Assembly: GCA_027972325.1 (NCBI GenBank)
Contig: JAPMOS010000069.1
Span: forward strand, 105,001 to 127,500
Origin: Paratrimastix pyriformis
Taxonomy: Eukaryota > Preaxostyla > Paratrimastigidae
DNA length: 22,500 nucleotides
Direction: 5' to 3'
Below the pieces are notes generated by a model. The model did no database searches. It was not told where the DNA came from and saw only the letters and a list, made by a program, of their open reading frames with translations. The translations under genes and the position numbers were made by a program. Positions 1-15,200 of the stretch are shown in pieces. The first letter of the stretch is position 1, and each line of letters opens with the position of its first letter.

Positions 1-138
1 CAGTTTTGGGACTGCTAAACAAGCGGAACCAAACAGAGAAAATATGGAAACAGCATCAAAAAGCCCGCTTCGGTGATACGGCGTGGTGCATTCCGGCCCC
101 GTCGAGTCTGCCCCGTGGTGTGAGCCTCGCCGAAAAAT

Positions 139-5130
<4,992 letters not shown>

Positions 5131-5512
5131 AGACCCTCACCCCCCATCCCTCTCCCCCTCCACCACCATCCCCTCCTCGCTCCCTTCGCCTTCATTTATA
5201 TCCGTGCTCTTTCTCAAACGCCTGTTTCGAGGTGATCCCCTCCTGGTTCGACAGAGAGCGTCTTTGCCCCCCCGGCTCAGTCTGAGGGCAGCCTCGTTTC
5301 ACAAAGATCCACGCGTCATAAGTCAAAGAATTCGTTCTTCAACCGCGAAAAAAAGGAACGTTTCCACGAAACAAATGAAAAAGCGTTCTCCCCACTCAGC
5401 AAATCAACACCAACGATGTTGGCGTTTGTGGTGGGAAGGAAGAACGAGTTAGAGAAGGGAGACAAAAAGAAGAGATTTACCGTGCTGGGCACAGGTAATC
5501 CTTCAATACACG
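5131..5512. other. Convergent intergenic region
   Basis: This region lies between the BUD23 stop (+ strand) and the stop of the small gene on the - strand, so it should hold both 3'UTRs and terminators. It is C/T-rich at the left and A-rich around 5340-5470. I see no coding signal: the frame at 5204-5452 has no recognisable motif or splice structure. Confidence 0.6.
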
Positions 5513-5919
5513 TTAAAGAGTGGAAGTGGAAGTGGGAGGGGTGATAACATCCTCTGCGATCGTGCTCTCGGAGGCCTCAAGCTCTCGTTCGGCCTGACGA
5601 AAGAGGTCATGATCCGGTGTATGGTCCTAAGAGCAAAATGCGTGATTGACGCCGACCAAAGCCTGAATGATCAAACCTTGACATAATCGATCAATTTGTC
5701 CACGAAATCATATGGGAAAATGCCAGAAGGGATGATTTGGGGTATCAGGTAGATCGCGAGCCGGATTTCCAGCTCGGTCAGGTCCGGATGAAAAATAGGC
5801 AGGTTAAACAGATTGCAGCATGCATAGTGTAAGTTGATGATCACCCCTCGAAATTCTGCGGAGGAATCGTCGCACTCCCACTCACGCACAGCGGGGGTCA
5901 GGGTCGGAGGTGGTGCCAT
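5513..5919 (-). CDS. Small conserved-looking hypothetical protein, two exons
   Basis: Exon 1 (5919-5677) starts at an ATG and reads MAPPPTLTPAVREWEC, then hydrophobic and acidic helical-looking sequence (HPDLTELEIRLAIYLIPQ, FPYDFVDKLIDYVK). A 50-nt intron (GTTTGA...TTAG) joins in phase to exon 2 (5626-5513), which ends with an acidic, Thr/Ser-rich tail and TAA. The product is about 118 aa. An alternative donor (GTCAAG, six bases earlier in the transcript) would also keep frame. I do not recognise the family. The clean frame across a short intron like those of the neighbouring genes supports a real gene. It lies downstream of TPX2 on the same strand. The 282 bases between them hold a short TTGTCCTCGA duplication (about 5980-6006) and nothing else clear. 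Confidence 0.55.
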
Positions 5920-6201
5920 TAGGTTGCCTTAAGGAGTTTGTAACGGGTGGGTGAGAAACTCTAAATGCAGACAATCCGGTTGTCCTCGATTGTCCTCGAT
6001 TGTCCTTCTTTTGAATTTCCTCCTCCATTGAAAATAGAACGCTTCCTTTGAAGATCACAGAAGACAGTCTCCGATTTCGCAATCGACACGGCGCCTCATC
6101 ATCATGGCACTCCTCCAGCGCTGTCCCTTCCCTATGATCTTCCATGACGCCATATGTTTCGGTCTTCTGACGAGCCTTCGAGCAAAAGTTACAAGAGGGA
6201 A

Positions 6202-9200
6202 TCACCCTCGGGGAAGAGGTTTCTCTCCTCTTCCCTGGAAATGGGTTTACGAAATTCCCTTCGGCCACAGTGGGGAGTTGGAGGGATGGGGGGTGGAAGA
6301 TGGAAGGAGGGTAGAGAGGATCTTACCGGGGTGGTGGTGGCCGCATGGATGACCTGCGAAGAGAACGGAAACGAAAATCATCAGCTTCGTGTAGTGGCGT
6401 GGGTGAGGATGCACGCAATACCCACACTGTCCTCATGACCAGGGGGTAATCACCACCACGTCCATCGGACCGACCTGCGTGGGGTCTTGGGGGCCTGTTG
6501 GGGTGACCTGACGGCGCGTGACTTTGTGTGCAGGTTGGGGCTGGCCGGGACGGTCAGCGGGGCGCCCGAGGGGGCCAGCTGGAACTGGTGCGAGGGGCGG
6601 AGGATGGGCTGGGCGTGGAAAACCGACTCGCGCCGGATGCGAGCAATCTCGGCGACTAAGGGAGAAGAGGGGAGGGAGGGGAGGGGCAGGGAGGGCGGGA
6701 GGGGAGGGGAGAGAAGGAGATGATGCGAGGGAGGAGAGGAAGGAGGAAGGGATGGAGAGGGATGGAGGGATGGATGGGGAGAGTGGGTACAATAGGAGGT
6801 AGGTGGATGGAACGGGGGATGGAGAACCGCCGAATGTTCGATTCGTTTGCACTCCTGCATGGCGGTATGCGGAGGAGGGAGCGTAGGAGGGGATGGAGGG
6901 GTTGACGGACGTGTTCGACGATCCGTTTGCGTTCCTGCATGGCGGCCTGGGCGGACGTCTCCTTGGCGGCAAGCATCTCCTCAAAGCGCTGCCGTTCGGT
7001 CTTGCGCCGATCCGTGTTCAGCTCAAACTGCAACAGCGTGTGTGTGTGTGGGGGGGAGGGGGGGGAGGGAGGGAGGGGAGGGAGGGAGGTTTGGATCTGC
7101 CGTGCCGTGTTCCGCTCAAATTGTCGCATGTGTCTGTGTGTCTGTGTCTGTGTGTCTGTGTGTGTGTGTGTGTGTGTGGTGGACGTTGTCTCCCGTGCTG
7201 TCCCCATGCATGTGATTGGTGTGCGTGCCCTGTCTGTGCCTTCGTGATATGGGAGGGAATTTGGGAGACAGCGACGGACCTCAGCTACCTCTGTGAGGGC
7301 TTGTTGGAGGGCTGCAACTGGAACGGGTTGACTCGTCTGCAGTGGGGGATGGTGATGCAGGGGAAGAGAAGCGGGTCGGAGAGAAAAAGATGGATGGTGA
7401 GGAATCGGTGGATGATGACTGGATGATGGTGCAGATGCTGATGATGGTGCTGATATTGATAATGACTGGATGATGGTGGTGCTGATGCTGATGATGACGG
7501 GATGATGATGACTGGATGATGATATGGATGATGACTGATGATGATGATGGTGGTGTGGTGGTAGTGGTAGTGGGGATGGTCACGGACGGCTTGGGGCGCG
7601 CCTTGAACTGATGTTGCATCTGTTCCATCTCCTCCTCAGCCTCCAGCCGTGCCTGCGGGTTGTGGGAAAGCGACACGAGGTCATGAGGATGATGCCAGGC
7701 CGGCTTGTCACCAACACAACCACACCATAGATTGACACCGATATGCGCTGTCCCCAACACAAACACACCATCTGCACGCAGATTGACCCCGTTATGCGCG
7801 CAGGCACGGGATGGACAGACGTGCAGCTCAGACTGATGCTCGGCCCCGCGCATTTCGGTCATCAGCGGGAATTCCTGCACCACAATGGGCTCGCGCGAGG
7901 TCGGGCGCACAGCCTGTGAGGTGTCGGGGGCAGGGTGGGGCATCATCAAATCAGATGATGGGTAAATACCCTGGGTTCTGTCGACTAGCCCCGATGGTCC
8001 GATTTTTGGGTATCTGACCCCCAAAATTGGATATCTGACCCCGATTCTGGGTACATGACCCCCCGACTCTGGGTATATTGCCCCCCGATATGACCCCCAA
8101 TTTTGGATATCTGACCCCGATTCTGGGTACACGTCCCCCGACACCGGGTCTGTTGCCCCCCGATTTTGGGTATATGCCCCCGGGGCGGAGATCGACCGCT
8201 CGTCCCTCCCCCCCACTCCCAGGGACCGGGCCCCCGAGGTGCCCCGAAGCAGCTAACAGACCTTATCGGGATATATATGACCCCCAATTTTGGGTATCCG
8301 ACCTGACCCCGATTTTTTTCCTCCCCCCCCCCCCAACAGACCTTGGGTGTCCCCACCGGGATGGGCTGTGCCTTGAACTTGCGCGCCTCCTCCTCCTGTC
8401 TGAGCTGTTCGGCGAGTCGAAGCTCCTCCTCGTGGCGATGCTTCTCCCCGCGCTCCTCAGTGGCCAGCGGGAAGGGTTCGGGCTCCACCAGGTCGTGCTG
8501 GCCAAGGACAGGCACCTAGATGGGGGGATGGCGGGTCCAGGGGAGCCGTGAGTCGGTCGGTACATATTCTGATGCTGCATGTGTGTATATATGCGCGTGT
8601 GTCAGGTGCCTGTGTCCGAGAGTATGCTATGTGTCGCCAATAGGGTTTTCCAGCGCGTGGACCATTGCGGGGGAAGAGCGGCTCCCACCCCGGGGAGGGT
8701 GCCACCCAACGGACCATGGGATCCCCAATGGGAAGCGGGCGCGCCTTAAAATGTCGGGCCCGCTCCTCCTCCTCCTTCTCCTCGCGCAGCTTCTCCGAGA
8801 GCTCCTGCCGGTGCTTCTTGCCCCGGTTCTCGGTGTTCAGTGGGAAGGGACTGGGTTGAGTTGGCGGGCGAGGGGGAATGTCCGGCAATGGGTCGGGCTG
8901 TTCCCCCGAAACCACCAACAAGTTGGACAAAGCAAAAGTAATTGGAAATCGAAGGGGTCCCATTTGATTTTTTTCCCAGACCTCTTTGAGAATCTCGGGG
9001 TCGAGGCGGCGAGCCTTGAATTGCTTTTCCGGTTCGGGCTGCGGAGCCGGATGCTTAGCGGCCCGAAGAGAAGTGCGAAGGTTGGGTGTGTGTGGAGAAG
9101 TCGGCGGAGCCTTTTCCACACGGGGAACGCCGAGGGTACCACCCGCGGTGAGAATCTGGATCGGGGCAAAAAGGAAGAAAGTTCGAGCGTCGGGCACAAA

Positions 9201-9640
9201 GGGGCGCAGACTTTTTTGTTGAAAGGAAGCGCCTTGAACTTTGGCATGGACGCGAAAACTTCCTTTTCTTTCTCTTCAGATGACTTGAACCTAACGGGCC
9301 GATTGATCGAGAAAACCGGGCGAAGATCAATCAGACATTGAGGGACGGAATCTTTTCTTCGTTTGCAGGTCGGGCGAAGTCGCACGCGTCAGGGGAAGCG
9401 ACATTCGTTTCAAGCGTTCGAAGAAAAAAGATTGCCTGAATGCCTGCTGGGTCTATACGTTATCTCATATTTCAAACTTATGCTTTGAATCGATCCACCT
9501 CCGCTGCTGTTCGCCAATGAAAGGTTCAAATTGGAACTCGCGTCCCAGGATGGGAACAAAAGGAGAGTCTCGCCATTCAGGACCCTCTTTCCAAATACAT
9601 CCCCCCTCTTCATGGTTTTTTCGGCAACTTTTTCGCCCAT
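6202..9640 (-). CDS. TPX2: TPX2 spindle assembly factor, 13 modelled exons
   Basis: Modelled exons, 5' to 3': 9640-9584, 9536-9499, 9435-9337, 9290-9212, 9155-8982, 8897-8715, 8515-8342, 7913-7821, 7652-7584, 7027-6907, 6655-6513, 6353-6327, 6234-6202, about 429 aa. TPX2 binds spindle microtubules, promotes their nucleation and activates Aurora A. Repeated TPX2-type blocks are plain: SPDLQTKKR, PKFKALPFNKKILTAGG, LGVPRVEK, EKQFKARRLDPEILK, FPLNTENRGKKHRQE, ARHFKARPLP, FPLATEERGEKHRHE, ARKFKAQPIP, QHQFKARPKP, FELNTDRRKTERQ, IRRESVFHAQP, and the C-terminal LTVPASPNLHTKSR. Certain: exons from 9435 to 6513. Tentative: the first two exons, where I see no clear Aurora-binding segment, and the last two. 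If exon 11 instead reads through, the protein ends near 6450. Confidence 0.88.
6656..6906. repeat. TPX2 intron 10: GGA-rich tract and exon-tail copy
   Basis: On the + strand this is a GGGA/GGAGG-rich stretch (6660-6790), which is pyrimidine-rich in the transcript. A 31-nt imperfect copy (6835-6865) of the tail of the preceding exon (6911-6946) encodes MQECKRIEH where the exon has MQERKRIVEH. Confidence 0.75.
7028..7583. repeat. TPX2 intron 9: TG, GGGA and GATGAT repeats
   Basis: The intron holds short TG runs (about 7038-7050 and 7125-7178), a G-rich stretch (7051-7090) and GATGATGACTGGATGATGG-type repeats (7413-7560). Unique sequence at about 7180-7400 has no coding signal that I recognise. 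Confidence 0.75.
7985..8330. repeat. Minisatellite in TPX2 intron 7
   Basis: Irregular tandem units built on CCGATTTTGGGTATCTGACCCC recur about a dozen times. A non-repetitive island (about 8175-8265) lies inside, and a C-run precedes the 5' splice side at 8341. The intron spans 7914-8341. Confidence 0.8.
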
Positions 9641-9699
9641 CCCCGCATTTTACCCTCCCCGAAAAAAGACGGCCTCTGACACAAGAGATCAATAAAAAT

Positions 9700-10692
9700 T
9701 CATTCGGACTTTTGCACCTGGACGCGATTGCGCCAAGCGAAGATCGCAAGAAGGACCGCAGTGACCCACAAAACACCCGTTGTGGCCGCTTTGACCAGCG
9801 GTGCGTGGAGTAGGTTCCCCACGGGAACGGAGAGCGTGGACGGAACCAATGCCGGTTCAACGACGCGGATCCAGTGGTGAGATTCGTCGACCGCCCCAGG
9901 GGAGATTTCGACACCCTCCTCAGAGGTGAGGTGCGCCAGAAGGGGGCACCGCTGGCAGCTGATCAAGACGGTCGGAGGAGCGATGTGGATGGTGCCCCGG
10001 GGTTCGTCTGGACTGAGGTACTGTCGCCACCCCTTGAGGGGGGAGGCCGAGTCGGATGGGAGGGCCGCCAGTTGGTAGCGGAGGTGGAAGGGGATCGAGA
10101 TATGGGCATATCCCGTCGCCGTCCTGGGGGAACACACCGGGGAGGAAGACCAGATCAGGCCAATGAGACCTCATGTCACGGGCACAACCCCGCTCCCCAC
10201 CCGCGTCAGTTCGGGCCAAACAGCACAGACAGGTTCTTGTAAGCGGTGACCAGGTGAGGAAGGGAGGTGGCAGAGGAAGAGAGTGATTCCAGGTTGGGGT
10301 TCCGCGAGATCACGCAACGTGGGCCCCCGAACACGTGGTTTTGTTCCAGCTGGTAGGGGTCAACATAGGCTTCTCGTGGAAAATGCTGGAGGAGGGCCAA
10401 GATGCAGCTGGTATCAACGCACTGCGAAAGAGGGGAAAACACGGCATAAACCTCTGTATCGTATCGAAGACCTTGTCAACCTCCGGTTCTTCGAGTGTAA
10501 AATTGAGAGAAAGCTCTCGATGATAGCCATCCCCCAAAATGGCATATTCTACCCTGGCCTGACCGTCCAATATCCTCTGGAAGCCGAAACACAAAATACG
10601 CACGTGACCCCAAAGAAACGGACCTGGAGCTGTTGTGCAGCGGCAAATGTGAGAGAAGAAAAAAGAAAAAGGGCAACAAGAAGTAGCTTCAT
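9700..10692 (-). CDS. PIGX: PIG-X, GPI-mannosyltransferase I subunit, four exons
   Basis: Exons, 5' to 3': 10692-10624, 10558-10472, 10421-10231, 10123-9700, about 256 aa (human PIG-X 258 aa), all in phase. PIG-X is an ER membrane protein that stabilises PIG-M, the enzyme adding the first mannose to GPI precursors. Visible: a signal peptide MKLLLVALFLFSSLTFAAA; GDGYHRELSLNF, like the GFHRDL stretch of the family; FPREAYVDPYQL near residues 67-78, the family hallmark YVDPYEL; PFHLRYQ followed by P-rich sequence and VLISCQRCP; and one C-terminal membrane helix (about residues 224-246) with a short basic tail. Exon 1 is just the signal peptide. The stop lies only 59 bases before the modelled TPX2 start on the same strand. 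The far shorter + strand frames here are antisense. Confidence 0.92.
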
Positions 10693-10951
10693 GATCCCCG
10701 GTTCCAGACCCTTGGGAAGGAAAACGATGCTCGGCCTCATCCCCTCGGCTTTCCTGCCACCGCCTCCTTCCGTCGGCTTTGTTCCATCCACAAGTGGAGT
10801 TCCGAATGCGTCCGTGAGAATTCCCTGTTGTTTCCGGTAGTTTTGATCGAGTTTCAGTCCCGGTGCGCCCCCTGTCCCGAGGGCAGCCTTCCGTTGCGAA
10901 CCATGCGAGAAAACCTTTGCCAATGAGGCACAATTCAGAAATCACGCGAAA
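10693..10951. promoter_or_regulatory. Divergent intergenic region between PIGX and NUFIP1
   Basis: These 259 bases separate two start codons on opposite strands and must hold both promoters, so a shared bidirectional promoter is likely. I see no clear TATA box. This is inferred from position only. Confidence 0.5.
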
Positions 10952-12150
10952 ATGCACGTTCACTGCACCCATCCGGGGTGTCCCTACATCGCCAGCCGAA
11001 AGCTGGTCAAGATTCATATGGAGGAGAAGCACCCGATCATTAGGTCTCAATCTCGATCTTGCAGTTTTTTTTTTTGACCCCCTTATCCTCCCCAGTTCAC
11101 TGGTCCCCAAGTTGGATTCTCCAGACGATATCGCCAGATGGCGCGAGGAACGCCGGAAACGGTACCCGAGTGCGGAAAATGTCAAGAAGAAGGTCGGTTG
11201 CTTCTGGGCGAATTTTATGTCGTGCTGCCTTGCTTCCGTCATCTTTTCCCGCATCATCATCATCATCATCATCAATCCTTTACCACTTTGGCACACAGTT
11301 CGATGATCTCCAGCGGATGCTTTCCCGCGGGGCTTTGCCGCCTAAGGAGCGCCGTTTCAAAGGACACGAGCGTGATCGGTGGCCGATCGCCCGACCTCCT
11401 CCTCCTTCCGCCACTGCGGCGGTGCCCAGTCCTCCACCCCCCCAGCCCGCCGAAACACAAAAGGACAAGGCAGCAGAGGGTGGAGATTCCAGTTTGTCCT
11501 TGTTGGGGGACTATGGAGGCAGTGACGAAGAGGATGCAGACACTGCCGCCGTCTCTCCAGCCACCACAGCCGCAGCCACCTCAACCTCCACTCCAGCCAC
11601 GATACCATCCCCACCATCCACACCAGCCATCACACCAGCCGAGACAGCCGCATCAGCCACAGTGCCGCAGCCCGAAGCCACACCCCAACCTGTCGTGGTG
11701 CGCGGCGAGTCTCCCGATGATGCCCCAATTTCACAAGAAGTCAAAAGGCCGCGCACAGATGATCGGCGGCAGGGCCGAAGAGGCGGCCGGGGTGGAGCCA
11801 TGCCACCACCTCGGCAGCCCCAACCTCAACAAATCCGACGAGTAAAACCCAGGAAACCGCCACCACGACCACCGACTCTTTTGCAGAAGGTTTGTTGTTC
11901 TCTTGATCTTTCGTCTTTCGACGCAGCCTCCTCGCAGGTTCTATCGAATGATATTCGCCAGGAGAAGAGTGCCATCCTCCAGTGCCTCCGGTACATTGTT
12001 GAGAACCAGTTTTTTGGGCAGACACAGCGCATTGTTTCCGAAGCTACCAGACCACCGCCACCGGCACTCCCGCCATCATATGCCCAAGAACGGATCGCCA
12101 GTAATGCATCAGATGAGGTGAAACTTTCCCCAGAGGAGAAAATAATATGA
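10952..12150 (+). CDS. NUFIP1: NUFIP1-like snoRNP assembly factor, four exons
   Basis: Exons 10952-11043, 11096-11192, 11299-11889, 11938-12150, about 330 aa, all in phase. NUFIP1 (yeast Rsa1) helps assemble box C/D snoRNPs with the R2TP/HSP90 machinery. Visible: an N-terminal C2H2 finger CTHPGCPYIASRKLVKIH (residues 5-22, further His to 27); LDSPDDIARWREERRKRYPS (about residues 37-56), the conserved family block of the form I-x-x-W-x-x-x-R-x-x-x-(F/Y/W)-P; a long Pro/Thr/Ala-rich linker; a basic RRGGRGG patch; and TLLQKVLSNDIRQEKSAIL then RYIVENQFF (about residues 256-290), matching the C-terminal NUFIP block. Start chosen because the finger begins four codons in. Intron 2 holds a (CAT)8 tract at about 11253-11276. 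Only 62 bases separate the stop from the next modelled start. Confidence 0.87.
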
Positions 12151-12212
12151 TTTTATTGCTTCGCATCAGATTCAATCGAGTCTCTCGTTCTGTCGCGTCG
12201 AGTGTTGACAGA

Positions 12213-15200
12213 ATGAAATTCCGGCTTCCTTCTCTCTCCTGGGGGCTCACCGACTATTTCGGGATTCAATTCAACAACTCAAACAAAAAGCTGACCGAAA
12301 AAGGACAGGACGCGCCTCCTCTCCCTCCCAAGATTCTGGACGATGATGACGATGAGCCATCTGTTATTCCCCCTCCCAAAGTGAATCGGCCAAAGCAAAC
12401 CAAATCATCTGCCAACCCGGAGCTGGACGACCTTCACGCAGAGACGATGCGGACCGTGAGAGGTTTGTATTTTTTTGAATGCTCGATCTTTATTTCTTGC
12501 AGAGGCCGGCGCTCGGATTCCAGTGCGAACAAGTGTCCCTATCCCGATCTCACACCTGCTGGATTCGATCCGGCAACGTGCCATGAAGTCTGTTACCTCA
12601 CCCACCAATCTTTTTTCTTTTATACCACACTTTAAACATCAACCAGAGGACAGGTGACGAAGGGGACGGTCTGTTCAGCATTGCCACCACCTCCTGGGGT
12701 TGACATCTCGTTTCAGGGACGTGTCCCCCTATCTCCACCACCGCCACCCGTGGAATCGAACCCCGAGCCAGAGGATGATGACGAGGACGACGAGGACTTG
12801 GATGACGACGTCATCAGTCTGGAGATTGTGCCGGCGGCCGCTCCAACCGGCGGGGTGGATGAGACCGCCGCCGAAAAGGAGGACGAGGAGGAGGACGAAG
12901 AGGACGACATTGAAGAGATCGAGAACCAGGCGCTGATGGTGGCCGAGAAGGAGGCCGACGAGGAGGTGGATGCCGAGGAACTGACCATGAGCGGCAGGAA
13001 ACTGAAGAAGCGACCACCGCAGGCCCCCGAGGAGGAGAAGGATGAAGGTCAGGGGTATGGAGGATGGGGGGGGAGGTGGGATGGAGTGGAGGGGGGATAT
13101 AGACAATAATTGCTGGCATGACAAATCATCTGATTTCAATCAAACTCATCGAGCTGCCTTTCCGACTCCCTTCTACTGCAGGCGAGGACCACCCCAAACC
13201 CGTTGCCGATGCCAGCTCCATCCCGCAACCCATCTCGGAAGAGCCCGTGTCATCCTCACCCCCCGTGGAGTTCACCCCGGCCGAGTTGGCCGAGCGCTTG
13301 AGGGCCCGTGAGCCCGCGCCCTCCCCGCCCAGCATGAGCCAATCACCACCCTGCACCCTCGAGGCCGACTGGGCCGCGCAGGTTCTGGCACCGACGGCCT
13401 CCCAGCCGCCCCCGTTGGACGGGATGGTGGCAGGGGAGGGCGTTGGGTTCGCACTGCACGCGGGGGGAGTGGGGCCCGCGGCAGGAGGCGACAAAGTGCA
13501 TGAAGAAGAAGAGAAAGACACTCGGATGGCGGTGGAGGTCCCCACCCCGAGTCCCGTCGCCACCGCCAGTGGTGGTGATGTGGCTTCAACCGGTGTCCAG
13601 GTGGCTCCAACCGGTGCGGCTCCCTCCCCTGTGGCATCCACCCCTCTGGTGCCCGTGGCCATCCTGACCCCCCAACCCGAACTCAGTCGCCAGGATGTCT
13701 CCTCCTCCCCGAGGGTGGATGTCACCCCATCGGGTGTGCCGCCATCACCGCCAACCGTGATTCCACCACCTCCTGAAGCGAGCCAAGATGCCTCGACCTG
13801 CTCCCACCCCATCGACATCCCCGAGGCGACTACCACCACCGCCACCACCACCACCACCGTCGCGCCGCCATCCATCATCCGACCGCCGCCCTTCAGTGAA
13901 ACCTGCCCCGAATCGCTCATGTGGGACGACGGGGCGGCGCCCGAACCCACGGAACCTTCTGTGGCGGCTCATGTTGATCCGGCTGCCGCGATGGGTGGTG
14001 AGGATGGGAGGATGGTGGGCGCTGTCTCAACTCCACCAATAGCTGTCACCCCCACTCCCACCACCACCACCGCGACTATCGCTGAGCCCAAGAATTCCTC
14101 AGCACCAACTGGTTTCGGCGGGAACGCCATATTGGAAGCGGAAGCCGCCGCCACCACCTCTTCTCCCGCCGCCACCACCGCTGCTGTTGCCGCCGCCGAC
14201 ACACCAACAGCATCCACCACCGGGGTACCATCCACCACCCCCGGGGTACCATCCACCACCCCCGGGGTACCATCCACCACCCCCGGGGTACCATCCACCA
14301 CCACCGGGGTACCATCCACCAGCACCGGATCCACCATCACCGGGGTACCATCCACCACCACCGGGGTACCATCCACCACCACCCCATCTTCTCCAGTCCC
14401 CGAGGCCCCCGCCCCGACCGCCTCGCACGAGGCCTCCAGCGGGGGTCCTTTATCTCCTCCCCAACCCCGCGGTGCTGCCCTTTCGAAGTTCGCCCGGCTC
14501 TCCCAGAGGGTGCGCGGCGACGGGCCTTCTTCTCCCCCTCCATCATCTCTCCCATCCGTCCCAAGCCAAACCGCCAGTCTGCCCCAGCCGGAATTCACTC
14601 CGCCATGGTCAGTGCTCCATCCTATCGTGTGAGGCATTGACGCTCGAGCATCATCATCCAATCACCCTCATCATCCAATCATCAATCATCATCCAATCAT
14701 CATCATCACCATCACCACAACCACAACCACAACCACCACAACCCGCCATCATCCTCACCATCATCCTCATCCTCCTCCACCAGTTCGGGCTCTCTGGGGA
14801 TGCTTTCGCCATCGTCCCTGCTCCCGGCCTCGATGCCCGATGCGCGTCCCGAGGACGACGATGAGCAGGACGAGGTGAGTGACCCCGAGCTGCACCCCCG
14901 GCCCCCGCCTCGCCCCGCCAAGCCGGCCGGCCCCGCGTCGCCCACCGGCCAGCCGCCGGCCCGCCACGGTCCGTGCGCGGCTGCTACCGGTGTCTGCCAG
15001 TCACGCGATGGATGTTGGTGGTGACGGTCATGGCGATATATATTTGGGAGTATTGGCGCGGCTGCTATCGGTGTGGTGTCCGCCAGTCACGCGGCGGATG
15101 TTGGTGGTGATGGTCATGGCGATATATTTGGGAGTATTGGCGCGGCTGCTATTGAGTCGACAGCCTCCGTCTTCGGCAGTCTAGGTGCTATAACTCCTTG

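Noticed and set aside
5204-5452. 82-codon + strand frame after BUD23
   Set aside because: Basic, low-information sequence with no recognisable family and no splice structure; more likely 3'UTR or intergenic.
5882-6268. A 128-codon - strand frame upstream of the small hypothetical gene
   Set aside because: No motif, no convincing splice partners, and it overlaps the likely promoter of the small gene and the tentative TPX2 3' exons.
9465-9914. 149-codon - strand frame over the PIGX end
   Set aside because: It runs in a different frame through the PIGX last exon and the PIGX-TPX2 gap; PIG-X homology fixes the correct frame.
14869-14884. GTGAGT donor at 14875 as the end of exon 5 of the Claspin-like gene
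   Set aside because: It looks classical, but using it puts the next exon (21978) out of phase. The frame stays open to the GTCCGT donor at 14969, which restores phase and matches the local donor type.
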